Shown in pieces: positions 46,240 to 57,429 of a stretch of DNA of 64,000 nt. This stretch comes from Heterohyrax brucei (lineage: Eukaryota; Chordata; Mammalia; Hyracoidea; Procaviidae): positions 108,847,431-108,911,430 of the forward strand of contig CM053146.1 of the NCBI GenBank assembly GCA_028571685.1, read 5' to 3'. The notes beneath the pieces were generated by a model that worked only from the letters and a program-made list of their open reading frames with translations, was not told the origin of the DNA and did no database searches. Within the stretch, counting starts at the first letter, position 1. Each line of letters begins with the position of its first letter. The position numbers were made by a program, and so were the translations under genes.

Positions 46240-46390
46240 GAGGAAACTAGTGTCAGCTCTCTCTAGCTGTGTGGCCATGGTTACATCAATTTGTCTAGGC
46301 CTCTAATTTCTCACTTGTTAAATGACACACATCTGAGTGTATTATGTGATCTCTAAGTTTTCTTCCAGCCGCAAATTCAGTGTCAATGTA
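46240..46390 (+). mobile_element. MIR SINE fragment
   Basis: tctagctgtgtggccatggt, tctaggcctctaatttctca and cttgttaaatgacacacatc follow the MIR sense core. Confidence 0.6.
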
Positions 46391-46589
46391 AATTCTATAT
46401 CACCAATGATTCAGCAAGTTCATAAAGTGATATAGAGGCACAGTTGGTTGGCTTTAGGCTCTTCAATTCAACAACGTGTAGTACATTTTCAATTCAGCTG
46501 AAACTCAACTTCAGATTCATACAGTATTTAGATGCTTGAGTCTTTTACGGCTGACTCAAAGAGTGCCACTCAATATCCCCTGTGAGCCA

Positions 46590-46725
46590 GGCTTTTTTCT
46601 GTAAGTTGGAGATAAATGAGAAATGTGGCGTGGTCCCTGTCCTCAGAGAGCTCACAGCCTGGTATAGAAGAAGGACAGTTAAACCAGGCATTACAGCATG
46701 TTATGATACCAGCTAGTCACTCGGT
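46590..46725 (+). repeat. Ancient mammal-wide repeat, family unassigned
   Basis: gtggcgtggtccctgtcctc, agagagctcacagcctggta and tagtcactcggtgctatgag resemble a common old mammalian repeat; I cannot name it. Bases 46726-47142 show nothing recognised. Confidence 0.4.
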
Positions 46726-47142
46726 GCTATGAGGGCCCACTGGAGGTGCTTGGAAGGCCAGGCATGTGATGTCTATGTGACAGATGGGTGGTAGAGTCAG
46801 CCAGGCTGCTGGAGACAGAGACAATAAAGCATTATGAGCACAGGGCCGGGGATAGGAGAAGACAGAGCCATGTGAGCTGCAAGTGGGCGCTGCACATTGG
46901 GAGTTGAGAAGGACACAGGGGAGCCATAAGGGTGAAAAGATTTGGAATAAATTACCATTTAATAAAACCACGACGAGAAACAGTCATATGCTCAGCACAC
47001 TGGCCAAAATTTTAGAGTCTCACAGTAGTAGGTATAGTCAAGAAAACGAAGCAACTGAATCTGTTATGTTGGATGTAGTATAAATATGTCATATGTATGG
47101 GAGTACAAATGGGTAAAACCACTGAGAAGAGCAGTATATTTA

Positions 47143-47297
47143 TGGCATAGTGGTTAAATGCTACGGCTGTTAACCAAAATATCAGCATTTGAAATCCACC
47201 AGACGCTCCTTGGAAACTCTGTGTGGCAGCTCTACTCTGCCCTACAGGGTCTCTGTGATTTGGAATCAACTTGACAGCAATGAGTATGGTTTTATAC
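47143..47297 (+). mobile_element. AfroSINE (short form)
   Basis: atggcatagtggttaaatgc, gctgttaaccaaaatatcag, cgctccttggaaactctgtg and tctctgtgatttggaatcaa. Confidence 0.85.
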
Positions 47298-47298
47298 A

Positions 47299-47306
47299 TA
47301 TATATA

Positions 47307-47340
<34 letters not shown>

Positions 47341-47354
47341 TGTGTCTATATATA
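47299..47354. repeat. (CA)n microsatellite with hairpin flanks
   Basis: A run of about 15 CA repeats framed by tatatatagacacac (47299-47313) and its reverse complement gtgtgtctatatata (47340-47354), so the whole block can fold on itself. Confidence 0.8.
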
Positions 47355-47375
47355 CATACACAGACACACACATAT

Positions 47376-47552
47376 ATGGAGCCACAGGGCACTGTGGCTA
47401 AAGTGCTAGACTGTTAACTGAAAGGCCAGCAGTTCAAAACCACCACCTGCTCTTCATAGGAAAGATGTGCCAGTCTGCTACCAGAAAACTTTAGAAACCC
47501 TATGGGATCTCTATGAGTCAGAATCAACTCAGAGGCAGTGTGGGGTTTTTCT
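47376..47552 (+). mobile_element. AfroSINE (long form)
   Basis: ggagccacagggcactgtgg, aggccagcagttcaaaacca, gaaagatgtgccagtctgct and tctctatgagtcagaatcaa. Confidence 0.85.
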
Positions 47553-47555
47553 GTT

Positions 47556-47556
47556 T

Positions 47557-47589
<33 letters not shown>

Positions 47590-47622
47590 ATATATATGTA
47601 TATATATATATATATATACAGT
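47556..47622. repeat. (TA)n-(TG)n-(TA)n microsatellite
   Basis: Alternating TA, about eight TG units, then TA again, lying between a + and a - AfroSINE. Confidence 0.85.
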
Positions 47623-47737
47623 CAGAGTAGAGTCTTATAGAGTTTCCAAGGAGTACGTGGTGGATTCAAACCACTAATCTTTTGGTTAGCAGCTGTAGCT
47701 CTTAATCACTATGCCATCAGGGTTTTCTGCAGTAGAA
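47623..47737 (-). mobile_element. AfroSINE, 5' part (antisense)
   Basis: gtcttatagagtttccaagg, gattcaaaccactaatcttt and cttaatcactatgccatcag. The tail has been lost into the microsatellite. Inverted relative to the SINE at 47376. Confidence 0.82.
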
Positions 47738-47744
47738 CAGACAC

Positions 47745-48400
47745 ACAAAATGCAGCATTCTTATAAAATACTATACAGAAATAAAAATGAACCAGCCACA
47801 GCTGTATGCAAAATATCTGCAGATGATAAACAATATTGCAGGGGGAAGAAAAGATACAGAAAATAGTATCATTCTACATGCATAAAGTTCAAAAACCAGG
47901 AGAAACTAAACTTTATAGGATATGTAATAGTTTTAAAGAGAATATTGTCTAAAAGATCAGGATACGGGTTTCAGGATGAGGTTGCATCTAGGGGCAAGTC
48001 TACGAGTGGCATAAATGGCTAACACTGTGTTACTAACTGAAAGACTGATGGGTAGATGGAACCCGCAGCAGAAAGGCCTGGCTGTCTGCTTTTGTAAAGT
48101 CACAGCCGTGAAAATCTTGCAGAGGGCAGTTCTATTCTGCACATATAGGGTCACCAGGGTTGGAATCAACTCAGCAACTGGTTTTGTTTTTTCTTTCTTT
48201 GGTTTGTTTTGGTAGTAGAGAGAGGGCTGTGATTTGTGTGCGGCAGGCTGGGGGTTGCCGAGTGCATGGCAGTGTTCTGTTTCTTCACTGAGGTGGTTTG
48301 TAGGGAGTGTTTCCTTTAGACTAGCTACACTTTATATAAATGTGCTGTGCACGTTCCTCCACATACGTTAGATTGCATAATAAAGATCTTAAAAGAAAAA
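47745..48400 (+). mobile_element. Ancient L1M 3' end, interrupted
   Basis: actatacagaaataaaaatg, catgcataaagttcaaaaac and gatcaggatacgggtttcag, then after the SINE ttcttcactgaggtggtttg and cataataaagatcttaaaag, the typical end of old mammalian L1s. No frame left. Confidence 0.65.
48003..48196 (+). mobile_element. AfroSINE (long form) inside L1M
   Basis: gtgttactaactgaaagact, agaaaggcctggctgtctgc, gcagttctattctgcacata and gtcaccagggttggaatcaa. Confidence 0.82.
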
Positions 48401-48880
48401 GAAAGTGGAATCCCAGGTGACAAAACCGGAGGAAGAGGAGAAAGACAAGGAGAAGAAAAGGTTAACTTGATAGACCCTGACTCTACATGGGACTATGGCA
48501 AGATGCGCTGGCCCCAACATGTCCAGGAGAGGTGCGGAATGGTGGGGGCACCTGAAGAACAGCTGCTTCTCCCACCTTCCAGTCCTGGAAACAAAGTGGA
48601 GTCTTCCCACTGAGAGACTGGAGCCGAGGACAGAGGAAAAATGGCAAGCGGAGACCCCATCACTGCTTGTAGATCAGGGCTTCCTTCACTGCTAGGACCC
48701 CAAGTGCTGTGTTCCTGTATCCACTTGCCCTGTCCCAGAAACCTTAGGCTGCAGGGACAGTTGCCAGGAAGAAAGCTCTCAGCCTCCTGCCTACTGAGCT
48801 CTCTGGCATCCAAGGCAGCCCTACCCTGGGGGCCCAATGCCCCTTAATCATGTTTTCCCACTTTTCTCTGTTTTGTTGAA
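48401..48880. other. 480 bp without recognised repeat
   Basis: A purine-rich patch at 48410-48465 (ggaggaagaggagaaagaca), then ordinary text. Overlapping short frames on both strands, none with a motif. Confidence 0.4.
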
Positions 48881-49050
48881 AGCGCTTTCATACATTTTCT
48901 CCTTAGATGCTTCCAACAGCCTACTAGTGGAGATCCAGCAAGTACTGTTATTATTCCCAGCAAGACAGAGATGCAAAGGAGTTGCTCAATGTCACACAGC
49001 TTCAGATAGAATCCAGGACCCTGGATTCTGACTGTTTCACCATGCTGTCA
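48881..49050 (-). mobile_element. MIR SINE fragment
   Basis: gtactgttattattcccagc, gagatgcaaaggagttgctc, aatgtcacacagcttcagat and caggaccctggattctgact follow the antisense MIR order. Confidence 0.7.
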
Positions 49051-50250
49051 TCCAAGCTGCACATGCCACTGGAGAGTACAGTCCAAGTCCCATGCCCCAA
49101 GTGTGAGCTGCTCTGTGCACTTGTGAGAGTCCAGAGAAGCTGCAGGAGAACTTATATTAACCCCCACAACTCAAGCACTAAGTAACAAAAAGATGGAATT
49201 AATCCCCAATTCTGACCCCCTCCCAATTTTTGAGTTGGATTTAAATATCTCATTAGAGCTTGCCCTCTCAGAGATGAACTTGACACACTTTGTTCATTCC
49301 ACAAAGTGCCGAAGAAACAAAGGATTTTCTGGTTTGCCTAAGATTTCAGCCCTTCAGTGTTTCATCTCAGAAAGAAATGGGAGAGAGTGAGATTCTGCTG
49401 GGTTTCAAAGATCTAATTTTTGGCGTGAAAGAGTAAATGGCTCAGAGCTGACCCTTTGAAGCACATGGTGAGGAACGAGAAAGAAATGAACAAGGAAAAA
49501 TCAATACTCCTTGGCTATTGTCTATCGGTTCAGGGAAACCAGCCCCAAGCATATGTTTCTGTCACTACTTCAGTTGCTTGTAAATGTCACACACTAATGT
49601 CAAGATTTGGAATAAATTCATGTTGTGCGTTACAATGTCATCTAGGAAAAGTTTTCGTATTTAAAATTTCTTTGTAGCTGTGCTTGATTTTTAAGAAAAT
49701 GTGCTGTGCTAAAATTGTAACTGGTAAAATGGATACGTTGGTGGTTGGTGGTTGTGTTTCAGAATGATTCTTTGTTTGACAAAAGGACTTGTGTGTGTGG
49801 ATCATCGTCTTTCTAATAGCTGGCATACTGCATCATGAAACTGGATTCAGTGCTCCCTGAAAAAAGATATAATTACAACCTCTTAGGACCCACTTATTGC
49901 ATAAAGTAAGAACCATTTATATATTCATTCGAGTTACAAATTTAACACAGCTTTTTTAAAAACACTCCAAAAATTACTCTATCATTTCTCTGTCTTTAAA
50001 ATCTAAAACCAGCTTGTACTGTCGCTAAAGAAAAGGAAATCATAAGATTATGGAAAATGCAGTGGTCAAACAAATGTCTCAAGCCATCCCAAGAGGCAAA
50101 AATCAAGCTAGAATTTTTATTTGCAATCGAAATCATATCTAAGGCTATGATGATAGATCACAAATTATTTTTCTACATCATAGTAAATGTATGTGTTTAC
50201 AGTTATAACCTACTTAAAATTTCATGTGGATTTGGGGCATTTTATAGCTC
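49051..50250. other. 1.2 kb without recognised repeat
   Basis: AT-leaning sequence; no LINE, SINE or LTR match and no supported exon. Confidence 0.45.
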
Positions 50251-50251
50251 T

Positions 50252-50432
50252 TATGGAGCCCTAGTGGTGGCAGTCTTTAAGACCTACGGCTGCTAGCCAA
50301 AAGGTCTGAAGTTCGAATCCACCAAATCCACTAGATCCTCCTTGGAAACCCTGCAGGACAGCTCTATTCTGTCCTATACAGTTGCTATGAGTCAGAAAAG
50401 ACTCCACAGCAATGGCCTTGGCTTAGTTTTGA
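50252..50432 (+). mobile_element. AfroSINE (short form)
   Basis: ggagccctagtggtggcagt, ctgaagttcgaatccaccaa (clear B-box-like gttcgaatcc), ctccttggaaaccctgcagg and gttgctatgagtcagaaaag. A 9-base duplicated ccaaatccactag patch follows the B box. Confidence 0.88.
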
Positions 50433-50654
50433 AAATAGCTCTTACAGTCGATTTGCACAAAGATAAGAATGTTACCAAACTTTTTCTATTTGAGCAAGTA
50501 TCCTACCTAGTCTGCAGTGTGAGTGGAAAACCTGCTACTTTGTTTAATCTGGCCTCTTAGAGATCATTCTCCCAATAGTGGCAAAAAAAAGCCATCCAAC
50601 ATCCTCATCCTCAACATGTAGTTTAAAAAACAGAAAACAAAAGAGACAGAAGTG

Positions 50655-51199
50655 AGAAAGGGACATGTAAATCAAGACTCCATCAACCTGAGACCAGAAG
50701 AACTAGATGATGCCCAGCTACCACCAAATGACTGCCCTTACAGCAAATTGAACAAAGAGTCCCAGATGGAGCAGGAGAAACATGGGGCGCAGAATGTGAG
50801 CTCTAGCAAAAAGACCAGAGTTGATGGTATCACAGACTGGAGGGTCCCCTGAAGGCGTGGCCCCTGGACACTCTGCTAGCACACAATGAAAACTATTCCA
50901 GAAACCAGCTCCTTAGACACAGATTAACTGGTATGTAAGACATAAAGTTATACTGGTGAAGAGTATACTTCTTGGCTTAAGTTAGATACAGGAGACTAAC
51001 TAAGCAGCTCCAGTCTGAAGGTGAAATGAGAAGAGAGGAGCTGGTTGAATGAATGGGGAAAATGTAGAGTGGAGGGGAAGAAGGTGCTGTCACAACGTGC
51101 AAAGAGCAGCTAGGCAGGTAACAAGATGTGCACTGGTTTTTGTAGGAGAAATTGGCCAGAAGTGTAAACTTTGATTTAAAAAACAAACAATAATTAATT
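50655..51199 (+). mobile_element. L1 3' UTR of an older subfamily, with target duplication
   Basis: Flanked by AAAAGAGACAGAAGTG (50639-50654) and AAAAGAGATAGAAGTG (51200-51215). The body includes aactagatgatgcccagcta and agtgtaaactttgatttaaa, matching the third L1 3' end at 8250-8780. Truncated to about 545 bases. Confidence 0.8.
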
Positions 51200-51254
51200 A
51201 AAAGAGATAGAAGTGTAAAGCTTTTGCCAATAGGTTTCCTCACTTTGCAATCTG

Positions 51255-51415
51255 AGGCAGTTTTCTTTACTTCTCTGAATTTCAGTTTCCCTTGACTATA
51301 TAATGGGGATAATAATCACAACTTACCTTCTAAGGTTGCTGGAGAATTAAACAAAATAACAAACAGAAAGCACTCAGCCCAGTACCCAGCACAAAATGAA
51401 GAGCAGTTGTTATTT
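51255..51415 (+). mobile_element. MIR SINE
   Basis: ttctctgaatttcagtttcc, taatggggataataatcaca, aaggttgctggagaattaaa and gcccagtacccagcacaaaa, the 3' two-thirds of MIR. Confidence 0.75.
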
Positions 51416-51419
51416 AGTT

Positions 51420-51545
51420 TTTTGAGCTGGCCACCAGGAAACATAGGTCGCAGTACTAGCTCGGCTAGGACTAGCTGCGTGGCCTCAGTGAGGCTGACTC
51501 AGGACTCCAGCGGGTCTTGATTTCCGCACCTAAATAATGGGGCTG
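51420..51545 (+). mobile_element. MIR SINE, second copy
   Basis: gactagctgcgtggcctcag and ggtcttgatttccgcaccta followed by aataatggggctg. Adjacent to the preceding MIR, same orientation. Confidence 0.6.
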
Positions 51546-51739
51546 TTCAGGGCTAGTAACTCAAGTGCCTTCGAAGGCCAGGCAAGGAACAGAAACGAAC
51601 AAAGCATGTTCAGTTAAGTCCTTAGAAAGGCTGGAAACAATCCTGAATGTGGAATTTCTTCCGGCCAGGAGGGATTCGGATTCTAAATTTGTTACTACAC
51701 CGAGCCTGCCAAACCAAACAAATACAGGTTGAATTTGTC

Positions 51740-52795
51740 AATGTACTGCTCCAACTGTTCTTGAATGATCTTCGGCAAAACATTACTTGCTTGTGGTATT
51801 AGTGATATTGTTTGATACTTTCCGCATCTGCTGGATCGCCTTTCTTTGAAATGAGCAGAAATACAGATCTCTTCCTGTCAGTTGGCTGGTAGTTGTCTTT
51901 CAAATTTCTCGGCATAGATGAGTCTACTGAAGCATCTCCATGAGTTATCAGAGCCTTGTTTTTCACCAACGCTTTCAGCGCAGCGTGGACTTCTCCCTCC
52001 AGTACCATTGGTTATCAGTCACATGCTACCTCCTGAAATGGCTGAGTGCCAACACACAGGTGACACAACCCTGTTTACTAAAAGTGAGGAGGACTCGAAG
52101 TGCTTAACAGATGACGGTCAAAGACCTCAGCCTACAATAGGGATTACACCTCAACATAAAGAAAACAAAAATCCTCGCAACTGGACCCATAAGCGGTATC
52201 GTGATAAATGGAGAAAAGACTGACGTTCTCAAGGCTTTCATTCTACTTGGATTCACAATCAACAACCATGGAAGCAGCAGTCAAGAGATCAAACAACATA
52301 TTACATTGGGCAAATCTGCTGCAAAAGAGCTCTTTAAAGTGTTAAAATAGCAAAGATGTTACTTTGAGGACTAAGATGCGCTTGGCTTAAGCCCTGGCAT
52401 TTTCAATAAGCTCACATGCATGTGAAAGCTGGAGACTGAGTAAGGAAGACTGAAGGACTGATACCTTTGAATTATAGTGTTGGCAAAGGATATATCTCAA
52501 ACTGGCAAAATAAAACAAGTCTGTCTTAGGAGAAGCAAAAATGCTTCTTAGAAGCAAGGATGGCAAGACTTTGTGTCATGTAATTTGGACATGGTATGGA
52601 CATGCTTGGTAAAGCAGAGGGTCAGTGGAAAAGAGGAAGCCCCTCAAAGGATGGATGGACACCGTGGCTGCCACGCTGGGCTCAAACATAACTATGATTC
52701 TGAATATGGCTTAGGACTGGGCAGTGTTACAGTGTGTTGTAGAGAGGGTTGCTGTAAGTCAAAACCAATTCCATGGCTCCTAACAGCAACAATAA
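51740..52795. mobile_element. RTE LINE with 5' inversion
   Basis: The left part (51740 to about 52040) is antisense RTE from upstream of the RT core (compare 24870-25200: tggtattagtgatattgttt, ggatcgcctttctttgaaat, aaatttctcggcatagatga). The right part (about 52055-52795) is sense RTE from the RT core (gtgacacaaccctgtttact, coding DDTTLFTKSEEDSK) through the C-terminus to the tail. The inverted piece lies upstream of the direct piece in the protein, with a gap between them. Broken frames, no activity. Confidence 0.82.
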
Positions 52796-54190
52796 CTAAT
52801 CAGTCAGTTATCAATTTGCAACATGTAGGTATAATCTTTAATGTTCTTTTCAGCTCTGATACTCTCTTATTGTAGTTTTATTTTTCATATTCTTCCTCTT
52901 CCTAAAATTTACCCTGAGGTAGATCAGTGGTGGGTCAGTGGAAGGGTTGAAGATTTTGATAATATCTCTGGTGCCTGTGCTGTCTCCATTCCCTCCTTCT
53001 GGCCTCCACAAACGCATACGCGACCCCTGCCCCACCACCACACACACTACTTACTGAAACTAGCACTCTGAGGACATTTTTTCCATGAACTGTGCACACA
53101 TTCCTTACTGCTCTCTGCTAAGCTGCCTTTTGCCTTGTGAGTGTTTGAGGAGACAGATGACATGCTTTGTAGGTTTTTTCCAGTGCTCAGCACTCTGTGG
53201 ACACTTAAGCCATGGTGATGAAAATGAAAAAGAGAGCCAGTACAACCTCCCATTTAAATGTAACCATGTCAGGCCTCTAGATTTTTCTTGGTTCCCTAAG
53301 CAAGCAGCACGACCATATTGCCCTCACAAGTCTATAGTAAATAAGGCATCCTCCAAAGTGCCGAATTCTTCTCCCTCTTTTGCTTCCCATCTGACACCTG
53401 ATCGATGCAGAACGCCACCTTAAAGCTGTCTTTTCGTCTCATGGATTATCCACAACCACAAACAACATACAGCATCCGGGGGTACAGAATGTGCTGAGAC
53501 TATCCTAAGCCCGTAGACAGGAGTGCAAAAGAAAAAAGAATCAAGAGAGTTGCTCCTTTCTGGCCTCTTTACTTGAGAAAAAAAATCCTTTTCACATCCC
53601 TTTCATTACCTCAAAAATTGGAAGCAAATGCTTTAAGAAAGGTCACATAATACCCTGAAAGACCTTTACCGCAGTGTGGTTATTAAGCTCTTGGGAAACA
53701 ACGAGCTTCTCTTAAAGTATGTGGAACAACTGTGCCCCCTGAGAGTCATTGTGGGTTGAAATGTGAAATAAAATGGTTACTCCAGAGAGCAAAATGTGAT
53801 TGATTCAGGCTTAGAACCTGTGGTGTTGGGGGTCTCTCGTCTCTGTCTCTTTCAGACATATGCTGGAGCAGACGGGAATTCAGGTCTAGTCTTTCAAGGG
53901 CTCTCTGGCTTCTAGCTGCAATGTAACATATGGAAAAATGAGCTCAGCACAGAGCTATGTTTTTCTTTCCTTAATCCTCCCAGTAAGACTAAATTCCAAG
54001 AGTGGGACTGGAAAAGGGAGGAGGACAGCAGAGAAAAACACAAGCAGGCTGTGGAGGTGGCCGCTGCAGCGTGGCTTCGGGGCAAAGAATCGTGAAAAGA
54101 CGTGTCAGTGATAAAGAACCCGAAAGTCACAGATGGTTCCTGTCCAGGCTGTCTGCGCTCACTTGTCCCATCCTGAGGAGCTAGAACAAA
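52796..54190. other. 1.4 kb without recognised repeat
   Basis: No element identified. A 112-codon frame at 53085-53423 (+) has many cysteines but no recognisable pattern, and an opposing frame overlaps it. Confidence 0.45.
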
Positions 54191-54194
54191 GCGT

Positions 54195-54652
54195 TTGTTT
54201 AAATCTATTTAGGTATACATCCACTGCTGACTTGTCAGTTTGTCACACTGTGGTGGCTTGTGTGCTGCCACGATGCTGGAAGCTACGCCACTGGTATCTC
54301 AAATAGCAGCAGGGTCACCCTCAGCGAACCAGTTTCATTGGAGCTTCCAGACGAGGACACACAGGAGGACCAACCTGACAATCTGTTTCTGAAAATGAGC
54401 CGATGGAAAGTCTCTGGATCACCACAGAGCATTCTCTGACTTATTTGCTTTGAGCACGTTGTATGAAGCAATCATCCCATTTGGTGATACAGGGGGCCAA
54501 CAAAGCGAGATGGTTTGGCACAGTAACCACAATGATGTTGTTTGTACCAGTGATTATGAGGAGGATTTAAGACTGGAAAACAGTGAGGTTATACATCAGG
54601 CTGCTATGAGTTGGAACCAATTCCAAGGAGCTAACTACAAGAGCACACGGCT
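54195..54652 (+). mobile_element. RTE deletion derivative (5' end joined to 3' end)
   Basis: The first part (ccactgctgacttgtcagtt, ctgtggtggcttgtgtgctg, gatgctggaagctacgccac, cagcagggtcaccctcagcg) reads like the 5' end of the afrotherian RTE as I remember it. The last part (ggctgctatgagttggaacc) is the RTE 3' tail also seen at 18270. The middle is not RTE coding sequence that I can place. Likely a non-autonomous derivative. Confidence 0.5.
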
Positions 54653-54783
54653 TAAAAGTCCAGTGGGGAATAGTTAATATCCTAATTCACTACAGGAAAC
54701 CAGGTGAAACTTGAACCAGGTTCACTTTACTTATTTATTTATTGTAGCTTACTTTTTAAGGTCATTTTTTGTAATATATTTCT

Positions 54784-54940
54784 ATACTGGTGGCATAGTG
54801 GTTAAGTCCTACAACCGCTAACCAAAAGGTCAGCAGTTTGAATTCATCAGGCACTCTTTGGAAACTCTGTGGGACAGTTCTGCCCTGCTTTACAGGGTCG
54901 CTATGAATTGGAATCATCTCAACTGCAGTGGGTTGAGTTG
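54784..54940 (+). mobile_element. AfroSINE (short form)
   Basis: ctggtggcatagtggttaag, cgctaaccaaaaggtcagca, cactctttggaaactctgtg and gtcgctatgaattggaatca. Confidence 0.87.
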
Positions 54941-55365
54941 AGTCAGTGGCGTTCTCAACAGGCTCTGGCCAAAGCCTTGAGGTTTGGCTTTCTCCTTACA
55001 AACAGAGTCCTGGAAGATCAGGCGAGAAAGCATGAGAGGGGAGGACACGTGAGAGTCACTGCTGGTTGACATTCGTGGTGACTTTGTGGAGGCTAGCCTG
55101 ATATAGGCTGGTGAATTCCTCTGGTGTTAGACATAATTTGGTTTAAACAGGTAGCTGAATAGAAGACACAGGAAATGAAATATTTTGCTCATGAAAGGGA
55201 ATCAGGTCCCAACAGCAGTGTTCGTAATCACAGGCACGTCAGTCCAGTTTGTGCATAGCCTGAAGGCTTCAGATTCAGCTTGAAGCTCCACAGGGAAATA
55301 AAGCCAGCATGCCTCACAAAAAGACTGATGGTTTTTGAAGTCTACGGAAGGAAGTCACTTAACTG
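54941..55365. other. 425 bp without recognised repeat
   Basis: No family match seen. Confidence 0.4.
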
Positions 55366-55575
55366 AAGGAGTCCTGGTGGCAGAAACAGTGAAATGCTTC
55401 ACTGCTGACTAAAAGGTCTGCAGTTTGAACCCACCTAGCTGTTCTGCAGGAGAAAGACTTGGTCGGTGGTCTGCATCTGTGAAGACTGCAGCCAAGAAGA
55501 TCCTCCGGGGCAGTTCCACTCTGTCACATGGGGTTTTGACTTGAGGGCTCCCAGCAACAATATGTGTACGGTTCC
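55366..55575 (+). mobile_element. AfroSINE (long form)
   Basis: aggagtcctggtggcagaaa, aggtctgcagtttgaaccca, tctgtgaagactgcagccaa and gggcagttccactctgtcac. Confidence 0.82.
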
Positions 55576-56460
55576 TTAAATCTGAGCCTGAATTGTTGTG
55601 CGACTGTGGTAGTTACAGAATTCTAAAAACATTCTGTTTTGAGTTTTTGAAGTCAGTATTAACTGAATTATGCCTTCAGAATACATTGTCTGGAATGAGA
55701 TGACTGGGCGAAATGGTATGAAGCCTGAATGCCTTTTTTGGCTCTTTCGGTTCTTGTATCCAAACTGTGTTCCCTGAAAAATAGTAACAATGTTCTCTGC
55801 CTGCTGCTGAGTGTGAGCAGTTGTGCCAGGACTTTGTCAGCAATGGGTTTTTGTTCCATTTTTAAGTAAATATGAAAGGAATTTCAAAGTTACTCGACTT
55901 CTACTGCATCTTAAAGTGGTTTTAAAATAGTTTTATCTCGTCAATTTTTATCAACAGAAAAAAATTGGACTCCTTCTTAACAGCTTATCTTCTTTTCGAG
56001 ATCTAATTATCTATACTGCGTAGTCAGGACTGAATTAAGCTATGGATTTAAAAATGAAATACAGTGTTGAGACAATTATCCTTCTACTTTTCGCTGTATT
56101 TTGGGAACAACAACAACTTGCCAGTTGCTAGAAGCAGTGATAAGCCTACCGCCACCAGGAAAATGGGTTGTGAGTTCTAGAGCTTTCACTAGTCAGCCCC
56201 ACAAGCTGGGGCATGCTACTTAAATTATGCCCATGGTTTCATAGTACGTAAAAGGAGATAATATTTGTTCTACTATATTCATAGAATTGTCATAATGTTA
56301 AATAGGTAAGAATACTTTTAAAAATAACTTAAAAATATAGCAAGGATTAAATTAATAAGATAAATAAAATAGTCATCCAGGAGCTTGCTGATATTAAGTT
56401 ACTACTGGGAAAATTAAGAAGGTTCAGAATCTAGGAGGACGGGAGCGGGGAAGTAAACTA
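55576..56460. other. 885 bp, AT-rich, no recognised repeat
   Basis: AT-rich text with short mono- and dinucleotide runs; nothing identified. Confidence 0.4.
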
Positions 56461-56660
56461 AACCAGCTGCTGTTGTGTGGACTCCTACTCACAGTGACCT
56501 CATGTGTCTGGGACGAAACCTACTGGGTGTTCAATGGCTCTGACCTTTGGAAAGGGACTGCTGGGCCCGTCTTCCAAGGTGCCCTGAATGAATGAAAACT
56601 GCCAGGCTTGCAGTGATCTGCTGAGCAGTTAACCATTTGTACCATCCAGACAGCCTCAGA
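56461..56660 (-). mobile_element. AfroSINE-like, diverged
   Basis: ctgttgtgtggactcctact, cacagtgacctcatgtgtct and gagcagttaaccatttgtac keep the antisense tail and head, with a divergent middle. Confidence 0.55.
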
Positions 56661-56692
56661 ATTTAAGTGGGAGAGTTTAGAAGTCCACATAC

Positions 56693-56950
56693 GGGAAAAA
56701 AAAGAAAAAGAAAAAAAGAAAGAAGGAAGAAAAGATTGGGAAGCAGGGAAGGAGAGAGGCAGGAGGGGAGGGGAAAGGAGTGGGGGAGAGAGGAAGGGAG
56801 GGGGTAGGACGAAGGAGGGAGGAGAAAAGGGAGGAAGGAAGGGGGAAGGAGGGAGGGAGGCAGGAGAAAGGAACAGAGGGAGGGAGGGAAGAGGAGGAGG
56901 AAAACAGGGAGGGAGGGGAGGAAGGAGAGAAGGAGGAACGGAGAGAAATC
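56693..56950 (+). repeat. 250-bp purine-only (GA-rich) tract
   Basis: Nearly every base is A or G, in ggga/ggaa/gaag-type units (gggagggaggcaggagaaag, agggagggagggaagaggag), broken by few pyrimidines. A head of A-rich agaaag units precedes it. Confidence 0.9.
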
Positions 56951-57335
56951 ATTAACAAAGCAGCGACCCCACTATTTCCTATTTTATTTGGATTTTCTAA
57001 AAAGACATAGTTTTCAACTCAAATTACATATGGTATCAATTTCCCTAAAGAAGGTAAATATGACTCCAATTTAATATTTACCAACAGAATAATCCTGCAG
57101 TTATCACCATTAAATATGTATGGACACTGCATTTGGATACACCCTCAGATGCAGATGAAATCTGCACATCCTCCCAAAATAAAGATGAGTTAGTAAAGCA
57201 GCATTTGCCAAGGTCATTCACATTACAAACCATCTACCAGAAAGGATGAAGGTCTGATACGTTGCCTTAGGTTTAGTCCGAGGTATTGGATTTTTGATTC
57301 TATTATAAATGGTATTTTCCATTTCATTTTGAAAA
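56951..57335. other. 385 bp without recognised repeat
   Basis: Nothing identified. Confidence 0.4.
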
Positions 57336-57429
57336 TGTTGCTAAAAACAGCAAGACATGGGAAAGAGAAATTATGGAAGATTTTAATATATTGAGAGATA
57401 TTTCAAGTTTATGGTTTAGCTCACTCAAT

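Noticed and set aside
47299-47622. Possible CRISPR-like spaced repeat
   Set aside because: Plain dinucleotide microsatellites in vertebrate DNA; no spaced direct repeats.
48493-48837. 114-codon frame on the minus strand
   Set aside because: Composition-driven (GC-rich) frame with overlapping frames on the other strand; no motif or splice context.
50252-50432. tRNA-like B box in AfroSINEs (for example gttcgaatcc) as a tRNA gene
   Set aside because: Only the head of the SINE resembles a tRNA; the cloverleaf cannot be completed and the body is SINE-specific.
53085-53423. Cysteine-rich 112-codon frame
   Set aside because: Cysteines follow no known spacing and nothing around it suggests a secreted peptide gene.
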